Part shown: positions 1-5,544 of the stretch, piece by piece
Layout: each line of letters starts with the position of its first letter
Position numbering within the stretch: position 1 is the first letter of the stretch
NCBI GenBank assembly: GCA_036522155.1
Contig: DATDGI010000251.1
Coordinates: 1-7,308, forward strand
Origin: UBA9676 sp036522155
Lineage (GTDB): Bacteria > Actinomycetota > Actinomycetes > Streptosporangiales > Streptosporangiaceae
Length of the DNA: 7,308 bases
Direction: 5' to 3'
The notes under the pieces: model-generated
The model's database searches: none
What the model was told of the DNA's origin: nothing
Seen by the model: only the letters and a program-made list of their open reading frames with translations
Translations under genes and position numbers: made by a program

Positions 1-651
1 CAGCCGCTGCTGCGCGGCCGCCGCCGCCAGCGCCGGGCCGCCGCCGCCTAGCCGGACGGCCCCGGACGGGCCGGCCCCGGACGGGCTGGCTCCGGACGGG
101 CCGGCCTGGCTCCGGCCCGCCACCAGCCTGACCGTGACCGCGCCGGCCGCGAAGACCACGGCCACCAGGGCGATCACCATGACCACCCGCCACCCGGCCG
201 TGGCCGGCCACAGGATGCGCAGCCGGCGCCTGAGCCACAGCCGTACGGTCGTGACCAGCACGCTGGGCCAGGACGGCTGCGGTGGCTTGGGCGGTGCTGG
301 TGGAGGCGGCGGGGGCGGCGGATTCGCCATCACGGGCTGGCCGGGGAGTATCAGCCGGTCCGGCAGGAGGGGCCGGTCCGCTGGCCGTGGCCGGTGCGGG
401 ATCCCGGGCCGGTCCGGCTGCTTGGTCCGGCGGGGCAGGCTGGACGAGCCCGCGGGCCTGGGCTGATCCGGCTCCGGCGGCCGCTGGTCTTCGGCCGCCA
501 TGGCCGCGCTCGGGTCCGGCACCGAGCGCAGGGCCGCCCGGGGCGCGGGCAGAGGGCCACTACCCGGCTGGCCGTTCGGCGATGCCGCCTGCTGGCCGCC
601 AGTACCCGGAACGCCCGCCAGCCGTGAGGGCTGGCCCTTTCCCATGTGCAT
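1..651 (-). CDS. Single-pass membrane protein with long Pro-rich cytosolic N-terminus (C-terminus beyond left edge)
   Basis: I do not recognise this family. The frame is open without a stop from the ATG at 651 to base 1 (217 codons) and continues off the window. The ATG at 649-651 is chosen because GGGGGA lies 6 nt upstream; ATGs at 643-645 and at codon 108 (328-330) are alternatives with poorer ribosome-binding context. Residues 1-107 are low-complexity, rich in Pro, Gly, Arg and Gln. Residues 111-118 are eight consecutive prolines, followed by APPKPPQPSWP. A basic stretch (RLWLRRRLRILW, about 137-148) precedes one hydrophobic segment (about 156-177), so by the positive-inside rule the N-terminus is cytosolic. 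A short (A-G/S-P-S-G)x3 linker follows, then Gly/Ala-rich sequence ending AAAAAQQRL, presumably the start of an extracytoplasmic domain. Third codon positions are mostly G/C through the low-complexity part, supporting coding. It probably has its own promoter, being 141 bp from the upstream gene. A role with the neighbouring envelope genes is only inferred from position. Confidence 0.72.
   Translation of the reverse strand, partial: MHMGKGQPSRLAGVPGTGGQQAASPNGQPGSGPLPAPRAALRSVPDPSAAMAAEDQRPPEPDQPRPAGSSSLPRRTKQPDRPGIPHRPRPADRPLLPDRLILPGQPVMANPPPPPPPPAPPKPPQPSWPSVLVTTVRLWLRRRLRILWPATAGWRVVMVIALVAVVFAAGAVTVRLVAGRSQAGPSGASPSGAGPSGAVRLGGGGPALAAAAAQQRL
62..106 (-). repeat. Three 15-bp in-frame tandem units encoding A-(G/S)-P-S-G
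   Basis: Units at 62-76, 77-91 and 92-106 share the pattern ccggacgggcYggcY and differ at one or two bases. A degenerate partial copy lies at 52-61. Read on the minus strand they give a five-residue repeat just outside the predicted membrane anchor of the left-edge gene, so they look like a flexible spacer. Copy number could vary by slippage without a frameshift. Confidence 0.8.
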
Positions 652-792
652 GTCATTTCCCCCGGGCCGCCCGAAATGATTCCGAAAGCGGCCCCAGGAG
701 AACAGCCGAACATATCCGGAGGTGCGGTTCAAGCGGAATAGCTAACTGCTACTAAGAAAATACGTAATGCGACAACGGACTGGTCCTCCGCC
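652..792 (-). promoter_or_regulatory. Intergenic region with AT-rich core, probable promoter of the left-edge gene
   Basis: This is the only non-coding gap longer than 21 bp in the window. Bases 736-775 are about 35% GC (14 of 40) against a very GC-rich background, as expected for a promoter or boundary region. A TANNNT-type -10 candidate, TATGTT, sits at 714-709 on the minus strand, about 58 bp upstream of the ATG. No convincing -35 box is spaced correctly: TTGAAC at 732-727 is only 12 bp away. An imperfect palindrome ccgaacatatccgg (706-719, 10 of 14 positions symmetric) overlaps that candidate. The region probably marks a transcription unit boundary, but no intrinsic terminator is evident after the upstream gene. 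Confidence 0.35.
653..679 (-). promoter_or_regulatory. Inverted repeat around the ribosome-binding site of the left-edge gene
   Basis: A perfect 7-bp inverted repeat, TCATTTC (679-673 on the minus strand) and GAAATGA (659-653), is separated by 13 G/C bases. It ends one base before the ATG at 651. In the transcript an inner GGG-CGG-CCC hairpin could stack inside it, leaving a GGGG bulge that contains the Shine-Dalgarno core (GGGGGA, 658-663). The symmetry is directly visible. A role as an RBS-gating RNA hairpin or as a protein operator is inference. Confidence 0.45.
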
Positions 793-1899
793 TTAAGCAC
801 CCGTTCGGCGGTTGGTAATCCGCTGGTAAAGAGCAAGCGCGGCGGCAACGGCGTCCGGTTCGCCGGGAAGGCCCGCCGCGCGGGAAAATGCGGCCGCACT
901 GAGTTTCGCCGCTAGCGCCGGGTCGTCGAGCACCGAGAGCACCGCGCCGGCCAGGGCCGCGGCGTCACCGGGCGGGACCAGGACCGCCGCGTCGCCACCG
1001 GTGAGTTCCGGTATGCCGCCGGTGCGGGAAGCGACCAGCGGACGCCCGGCGCGCAGCGCCTCCTGCACGATCAGCGGCTGCCCCTCCCAGACCGACGGCA
1101 CCGCCACCACGTCCGCCCCGGCCAGCAGGGCCGGCACGTCCTCGCGCTGGCCAAGGAACCGCATCCGGATGCCGGTCGCGTCCGCCTGCGCCCGCAGCGC
1201 CTGGTCCAGCGGCCCCTGGCCGGCCAGCACCAGCACCGGGCACGGGTCGCGGTTCTGCCAGTGGGCGGCCGCGGTGAGCAGGGTGGCAAACCCCTTCTGC
1301 GGGGCCAGCCGGCCTGCCGCCAGCACCACCGGCTGGCCGTCACCGGCCAGACCGGCCCGGATCGCCGCCACTTCCCCGGCTTCCGGCGCCGGGACCGGCC
1401 GGGCGGGCACCGGCGCCCAGCTCACATCGCGGGCGCCGCGGCTCCGCATCCGGGCCGACAGATCTTCGGACACGCAGGCCACCGCGTCCGCCCGGCGCGC
1501 CGTGAGCCGCTCGAGCAGGCCATGCACGGCCCGGGCCCAGCCCCCGCCGGGCGGGGCGTTGTGGACCGTGACGGCGAGCGGGATACGGGCCCGGCCCGGG
1601 ACCGCCAGCACGGCCAGCGCGGTGACCGCCCCGGCCCGCAGCCCGTGCGCATGCACCACCTCCGGCCGGGAGCGCGAAAGCAGCCCGCGCAGCCGCAGCA
1701 CCGTGGCCAGGTCGCGGTCCGGCCGCGGGCGGTCACCGATGCCGACCGGTGCGAAGCTGACGGCCGGGAAGAACCCGGCGGTCCGGTCCGGGCCGTACAC
1801 CGTCACCTGGTGCCCGCGCTCGGTGCACCCCGCCGCCAGCATGGCCACGTGGCTGGCCGTCCCGCCGGCGGCGGTCCCCAGCACCATGGCGATCCTCAT
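793..1899 (-). CDS. GT4-family glycosyltransferase (GT-B fold)
   Basis: A 368-residue cytosolic enzyme expected to transfer a sugar from a nucleotide-sugar donor to an acceptor, here plausibly a lipid-linked one. The N-terminal Rossmann domain begins MRIAMVLGTAAGGTASHVAM with the Gly-Gly loop at 12-13, then VVHAHGLRAG (81-90), VTVHN (110-114) and VACVSEDL (140-147). The C-terminal donor domain shows AAGRLAPQKGF (194-204), LAGQGPL (225-231), FLGQREDVPALLAGADVVAV and the GT4 E-x7-E motif (Glu272 and Glu280 in WEGQPLIVQEAL), then GGIPEL (294-299). Length is typical and no transmembrane segment is seen. The start is the ATG at 1899, which overlaps the upstream TGA as ATGA. The frame remains open further upstream, but that part lies inside the flippase gene and is Gly/Arg/Pro-rich antigenic-frame noise, so it is rejected. 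The ribosome-binding site is weak, suggesting translational coupling. Fold and family are secure; donor and acceptor cannot be read from sequence. Confidence 0.93.
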   Translation of the reverse strand: MRIAMVLGTAAGGTASHVAMLAAGCTERGHQVTVYGPDRTAGFFPAVSFAPVGIGDRPRPDRDLATVLRLRGLLSRSRPEVVHAHGLRAGAVTALAVLAVPGRARIPLAVTVHNAPPGGGWARAVHGLLERLTARRADAVACVSEDLSARMRSRGARDVSWAPVPARPVPAPEAGEVAAIRAGLAGDGQPVVLAAGRLAPQKGFATLLTAAAHWQNRDPCPVLVLAGQGPLDQALRAQADATGIRMRFLGQREDVPALLAGADVVAVPSVWEGQPLIVQEALRAGRPLVASRTGGIPELTGGDAAVLVPPGDAAALAGAVLSVLDDPALAAKLSAAAFSRAAGLPGEPDAVAAALALYQRITNRRTGA

Positions 1900-3614
1900 G
1901 CCGGCCGCCGGGCGATCCGCGCCCGCGCGCGGCCGGCCAGGGCCCGCAGGTCGCCCCCGTCCAGGGCCATCGCCACCGCGGCGAACGCCGCCGCCGCGGC
2001 CAGGCAGGCCAGCAGGGCGACGGCCGCGTTGCGGGCGAAGCCGGACACCGGCAGCCCGGCCGAGACCAGCGCCCCGGCGCCGGCCCCGGCCACCGCGCCC
2101 GCCAGCCCGGCCGCCGCCGCCCGGCCCGCCCCGCACAGGGCCACCGGGCCGCGGGCCGACCGGACCGCGGCCAGCAGGGCCAGCCCGGCGATGGTCAGGC
2201 CCACCGTGTTGCCGACGGCCAGCACCGGCACCACCCACCGGGGCGGCACGGCCGGAACGGCGGCGACATCGGTCGCGATCACCAGCAGCCAGCCGGCCAC
2301 CAGCGCGATCGCGGCTACCCGGCTGCGCTGGCAGGCGAACAGGACCCGGGACAGGTGCGCGGCCAGGCCGTACCCGACCAGCCCGGGGGCGAAGGCGGCG
2401 AAGGCGAAGGCCAGCTGGCGCGCCTGGCCCGGGCCGGTCGCGAACAAATGGGCGGCCGGCACCGCCGCCCCGGCCAGCAGCGCCGCCCCCAGGCACGACA
2501 CCAGGGTCACCGCCCGGGTGGCGGCGGCGGCGGTCGAGTCGAAGCCGGCCCCGTCACCGGCCGAGAGCACCGGGAAGGCGCTGGTGGCGATGGGGACGGC
2601 GAGCACCGCGTAGGGCACGAAGAACATCTGCCAGCCGTAGTTGTAGAGCACCAGCGCGCCATGCCCCTCATGCCCGTTGGCCAGGACCATCACCGCCACC
2701 AGGGAGGTATCCTGCGCCACCAGCACGGCCACCCCCACCAGGGCCAGCCCCCGCACCCGCCGGGCCACGCCGCCGGGGAACCGCAGCGCGGGCCGTAGCC
2801 GCAGCCGCAGCCGCAACGCCGGGCCGATCGCGGTGAGGACCAGCGCCACCACCCCGGCGGTGGTGCCGACCGACAGCACCAGCTCAGCCGTCCCCGTCAG
2901 GCTGGCCAGGTGATTCTGGGATCCGGCGCCCAGCGGCAGGAAGGCGATGTAGGCCGCGATCACCACCAGGCTGGACACTACCGGGGCCAGTGCGGGGGCG
3001 GTGAACCGGCGGTGCGCCTGCAGGATCCCGTACAGGACGACCGCCAGCCCGTAGAGCAGGATCTGCGGGGCGAACACCGCCAGCATCTGCGAGCTCACCG
3101 TTTCGGTGCGGGCCACGTCGCAGCCGGGAACCCCCGCCAGCAGCAGCGAGGTCAGCGGGCGGGCCAGCACCACGAGCAGCAGGCTGACCGGTACCAGCAG
3201 GATCACCGTCCAGGTCAGCAGCGCGGAGGCGATCTGGCTGGCCTGCTGGTCGGGCCCGGCGGCCGGGGCGGCGACCTGGCCGGCCACCGGGGCGGCCTCC
3301 GCGCCGGCCTCCGGGCCGGCCTCCGTGCCCGCAGACCGGCGGGCGGCGGCCCCGGCCAGCACCGGCACCACCACGCTGGTGAGCGCGCCGCCGAGGACCA
3401 CGTCGTAGACGATGTTCGGCACCTGGTTGGCGGTGGCATACGCGGTGCCCAGGCAGTGGTTGCCGACCGTGTGCGCGAACACCAGCTGGCGGCCGAACCC
3501 GACGACCCGGGCCAGCACGGTGATCGCCCCGATGAGCACGGCGGCGCGCCCGATGCCCCGCCCCGCCAGCCGGATCAGCCCGGGTCCGGTCACCTGGGCC
3601 GGTGGGCCGGTCAC
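1896..3614 (-). CDS. MurJ/MviN-like lipid-linked-sugar flippase (divergent)
   Basis: A 572-residue polytopic membrane protein of the MOP superfamily; MurJ members flip lipid II across the inner membrane. Family landmarks: ARVVGFGRQLVFAHTVG (35-51, compare SRVLGFARD in E. coli MurJ), NQVPN (63-67), LVVVLYGILQAHRRF-type segment near 190-204 followed by APALAPV (206-212), GWQMFFVPYAVLAVPIATSA (327-346) and YGLAAHLSRVLFACQRSR (415-432). About 13-14 hydrophobic segments are expected. Recalled E. coli residues align without gaps at an offset of 18: Arg18 and Arg24 are kept (Arg36, Arg42), whereas Asp39 is Thr57 and Arg52 is Tyr70. Residues 91-127 are an Ala/Pro/Glu-rich insertion after the second membrane segment. 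The start is a GTG at 3614 overlapping the upstream TGA as GTGA; there is no clear ribosome-binding site, so coupling is likely. The genome may well carry a separate canonical murJ elsewhere. Membership in the family is firm, transport of lipid II is not. Confidence 0.88.
   Translation of the reverse strand: MTGPPAQVTGPGLIRLAGRGIGRAAVLIGAITVLARVVGFGRQLVFAHTVGNHCLGTAYATANQVPNIVYDVVLGGALTSVVVPVLAGAAARRSAGTEAGPEAGAEAAPVAGQVAAPAAGPDQQASQIASALLTWTVILLVPVSLLLVVLARPLTSLLLAGVPGCDVARTETVSSQMLAVFAPQILLYGLAVVLYGILQAHRRFTAPALAPVVSSLVVIAAYIAFLPLGAGSQNHLASLTGTAELVLSVGTTAGVVALVLTAIGPALRLRLRLRPALRFPGGVARRVRGLALVGVAVLVAQDTSLVAVMVLANGHEGHGALVLYNYGWQMFFVPYAVLAVPIATSAFPVLSAGDGAGFDSTAAAATRAVTLVSCLGAALLAGAAVPAAHLFATGPGQARQLAFAFAAFAPGLVGYGLAAHLSRVLFACQRSRVAAIALVAGWLLVIATDVAAVPAVPPRWVVPVLAVGNTVGLTIAGLALLAAVRSARGPVALCGAGRAAAAGLAGAVAGAGAGALVSAGLPVSGFARNAAVALLACLAAAAAFAAVAMALDGGDLRALAGRARARIARRPA
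3295..3330 (-). repeat. Three 12-bp in-frame tandem units encoding G-x-E-A
   Basis: Units gcctccgcgccg, gcctccgggccg and gcctccgtgccc lie at 3295-3306, 3307-3318 and 3319-3330. On the minus strand they encode GTEA-GPEA-GAEA inside the flippase gene, in the loop after the second membrane segment. This suggests that the loop insertion grew by slippage. Confidence 0.75.
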
Positions 3615-4522
3615 GGCGCGATGACGGTGGGCTCTGCCGCCCGGCCAGGCTCGGGTGGCCGGTCGCTGGGGCCGGCGGCCGGGCGAGGGCCGGGTGGCCG
3701 GCGGCCCAGCATGTCCAGCCGGTGCAGGGCCGGTGTCCGCTCGATCACGGCGGTGAAGCTGACCACCTCGCTGGCCACGGTCAGGCCGGCGATCCCGGCC
3801 AGCAGCGCCACCCGGGCGGGCAGGCTGAGCCGGGCCGCGGCGGCCACGCCCAGCATCGCCCCCAGGCAGTTCGCCCCGGCATCGCCCAGCATGACCCGCT
3901 CCGCCAGGTCGTCCGGCAGCAGCGCCGCCGCCGCCCCGGCCGGCCCGGCCACGGCGGGCGCGGTGCCGCTGGGCCCGGCCACGGCCAGCAGCGCCGCCCC
4001 GGTCAGCGCGACCTTGATGGCCCGCCCGGGGCGCAGGTCGAACAGGTTGACCAGGTTCGCGCCGCCCGCCACAAGCCCGGCATTGACGATCACGTCGGCC
4101 GGACCGCCGCCGGCCAGCGCCGCGGCCGCCAGCCCGGCCGCGCCGATTCCGGCCAGCTTCACCGCGCCGGTGGTCACCTCGCCGCGGGCCAGCGCCCCCA
4201 GATGGCCGCGGAACCCGCGCCGGTCACCGCGCCCGGCCAGGTCGTCGTAGCCGCCCAGCGCCGCCGCCCCGGCGCCCGCCGTCACCAGCGCCGCCCTGGT
4301 CCGCGCGGGCAGGCCGGGGGTGACCGCTGCGGCCACGACCGCGGCCACCGCCAGCGCCGGGCCGGCCAGCAGGCTGACCGGCTCACCGCGATGGTTGGTC
4401 CGGGTCCAGGTGGCAGCGCCGCCGGGTGGCCGCCGGGCCAGCGCGGCACCGACCGCCCGGGCGGTGCCTGCCGCCAGGCCCGCACCGATGACGGTCCCTG
4501 CTATCCGCCGCCCGCGGCTCAT
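3611..4522 (-). CDS. MraY/WecA-like polyprenyl-phosphate sugar-1-phosphate transferase homologue
   Basis: A 303-residue multi-pass membrane protein of the PNPT type, enzymes that move a sugar-1-phosphate from a UDP-sugar onto undecaprenyl phosphate to start peptidoglycan or glycan lipid precursors. Motifs in order: TRTNHRGEPVS (40-50); GGYDDLAGRGDRRGFRGHL (90-108) with the paired Asp93-Asp94; GEVTTGAVKLAG (114-125); GGANLVNLFDLRPGRA (153-168), matching NxxNxxD; and MLGDAGAN (211-218) with Asp214 in the GD(T/A)G position. The usual DGLDGL element is DLRPGRA, so its second Asp is missing, and the C-terminal His-rich loop is replaced by ERTPALHRLDMLGRRP (261-276). The last 30 residues are Pro-rich. 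It is slightly shorter than typical MraY. The ATG at 4522 overlaps the SteB stop as ATGA and has GGGGAA just upstream (4531-4526). It could be an enzyme with altered specificity or a non-catalytic homologue. Confidence 0.8.
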   Translation of the reverse strand: MSRGRRIAGTVIGAGLAAGTARAVGAALARRPPGGAATWTRTNHRGEPVSLLAGPALAVAAVVAAAVTPGLPARTRAALVTAGAGAAALGGYDDLAGRGDRRGFRGHLGALARGEVTTGAVKLAGIGAAGLAAAALAGGGPADVIVNAGLVAGGANLVNLFDLRPGRAIKVALTGAALLAVAGPSGTAPAVAGPAGAAAALLPDDLAERVMLGDAGANCLGAMLGVAAAARLSLPARVALLAGIAGLTVASEVVSFTAVIERTPALHRLDMLGRRPPGPRPAAGPSDRPPEPGRAAEPTVIAP

Positions 4523-5538
4523 GACTTCCCCGGCCGGATGGTGCCGTGGGCCCCCGAGGCCAGCGGGCTGGCGCTCGGTGAGGCGGATGGGGTCGGTGCC
4601 GGGCTGGGGCCGCCCGACGCGGCGGTGCCGAGCGCACCGTAGCTGCCGCTGATCCGCCGGAGCTGGTTGTACAGGGCCTGGGCCACCACGATCTGCCCGA
4701 TCACCCGGTCGGCGTCATCCACGCTGGACAGGTGGCCGGCCCGGCCGCCGGCCCGCATGACGTCGATGGCGCTGCCGGGGCCGGATCCGGCCACCGTGCC
4801 GGCCACGACCGTGCCCTGGCCCGCCAGGTTGAGCTGCTGGGCCAGGGTCACCAGGGCCTGGCTGGTCTGGTTGGAGTCGTCGGTGGAGGGCGGGGTCTGC
4901 GGGATGACCATGACCGCGAGCGTGGCGCGGGCGTAGGGCTGCCCGCTGTCGGTCAGGAAACCGCCCGCCCCCAGGCCGTTGAGCAGGGCGGCGCTGGTGG
5001 CGTCCGGTATCCCCGCCACCGGCTGCCCGGGACCGTCCCGGGTAAGGATGGCCTTGGCCAGCGCCTCGGATGCCTGGGCCAGCTCGCTGCCCCGCAGGTT
5101 GGCCCCCACCGGTGCGTAGTGCTGGGCGAGCTGGCCGAGCTGCTCCTGGGTGGGCGGGCTGAAGTCGAAGAACTTGCCCTGCAGCTGCACCTGGCCGCTG
5201 ATGGTGGCGCCGGCCTCGGTCAGCGCCTGGCTGGTACCGGTGACGGCCTGGGCCGCGGCCCCGGGCGCCTCCACCAGCACCACCCGCTGGCCGGCCAGCA
5301 ACTGGTGCAGCAGCTGGGGGGCGGCCGCCGCGGCCACCTGATCGTCGCCGCTGAGCTGGCGGGTCAGCTGGCCGTTGGCGGCCAGCGCGTTATCGATCTG
5401 GCGGCGCTCCTGCTGGGATGTCTTTTCCAGCACCCCGAGGGTGCCGGGCTGCAGCGCGGTCGCGCCGAGCAGGATCCCCAGGCCCAGGGCCAGGAAGACC
5501 GCGACGATAGATACGAGGTGATAGCGAAAATCGATCAT
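4519..5538 (-). CDS. steB: SteB / MctB-family protein (copper-transporter-annotated family)
   Basis: A 339-residue envelope protein with the family's N-terminus MIDFRYHLVSIVAVFLALGL. A short cytosolic start is followed by one membrane segment (about 8-28), so most of the protein is extracytoplasmic. A Gln/Glu/Arg-rich, probably coiled-coil stretch follows (about 37-63). The C-terminal signature LSSVDDADRVIGQIVVAQAL (270-289) plus GSYG (298-301) is characteristic of this family. Residues 306-339 form a Ser/Pro/Ala tail. In Corynebacterineae SteB acts with SteA in cell separation; in M. tuberculosis the homologue MctB (Rv1698) was linked to copper handling. The protein has no cysteine and no visible Cys/His/Met metal cluster, which I read as favouring the structural role. 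It starts 6 bp after the steA stop and overlaps the next gene by 4 bp. No strong ribosome-binding site precedes the ATG. Confidence 0.9.
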   Translation of the reverse strand: MIDFRYHLVSIVAVFLALGLGILLGATALQPGTLGVLEKTSQQERRQIDNALAANGQLTRQLSGDDQVAAAAAPQLLHQLLAGQRVVLVEAPGAAAQAVTGTSQALTEAGATISGQVQLQGKFFDFSPPTQEQLGQLAQHYAPVGANLRGSELAQASEALAKAILTRDGPGQPVAGIPDATSAALLNGLGAGGFLTDSGQPYARATLAVMVIPQTPPSTDDSNQTSQALVTLAQQLNLAGQGTVVAGTVAGSGPGSAIDVMRAGGRAGHLSSVDDADRVIGQIVVAQALYNQLRRISGSYGALGTAASGGPSPAPTPSASPSASPLASGAHGTIRPGKS

Positions 5539-5544
5539 GAGGTT

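Noticed and set aside
351..713. 120-codon minus-strand frame starting in the intergenic region, with an ATG also at 654-656
   Set aside because: Its product is Arg/Pro/Thr-rich with no domain. The overlapping frame from 651 has a well-placed ribosome-binding site, a membrane anchor and continues past the left edge.
282..755. 157-codon plus-strand frame across the left-edge gene and the intergenic gap
   Set aside because: Low-complexity product with no motif; it is the shadow of the minus-strand membrane protein.
776..790. ggactggtcc palindrome (777-786) just after the glycosyltransferase stop, as an intrinsic terminator
   Set aside because: A GGAC/GTCC stem would have a two-base loop, and the alternative CGGA/TCCG stem is only 4 bp. 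No U-run follows directly.
1900..2496. N-terminal extension of the glycosyltransferase frame by about 199 codons
   Set aside because: The extension is Gly/Arg/Pro-rich noise inside the flippase gene. The GT-B Rossmann start MRIAMVLGTAAGG sits exactly at the ATG at 1899, which overlaps the upstream stop by 4 bp.
1001..2836. 611-codon open frame on the plus strand opposite the glycosyltransferase and flippase genes
   Set aside because: Its product is an Arg/Pro/Ala/Ser-rich string without domains. It is the usual antisense shadow of high-GC genes, while the minus strand carries clear GT4 and MurJ motifs.
793..4522. Very frequent ccggccag / ctggccgg octamers as a possible dispersed DNA motif
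   Set aside because: They are spread through coding frames encoding Leu-Ala-Gly and Ala-Gly-rich stretches and are explained by composition and codon choice. A count against a shuffled-codon model would be needed to claim more.
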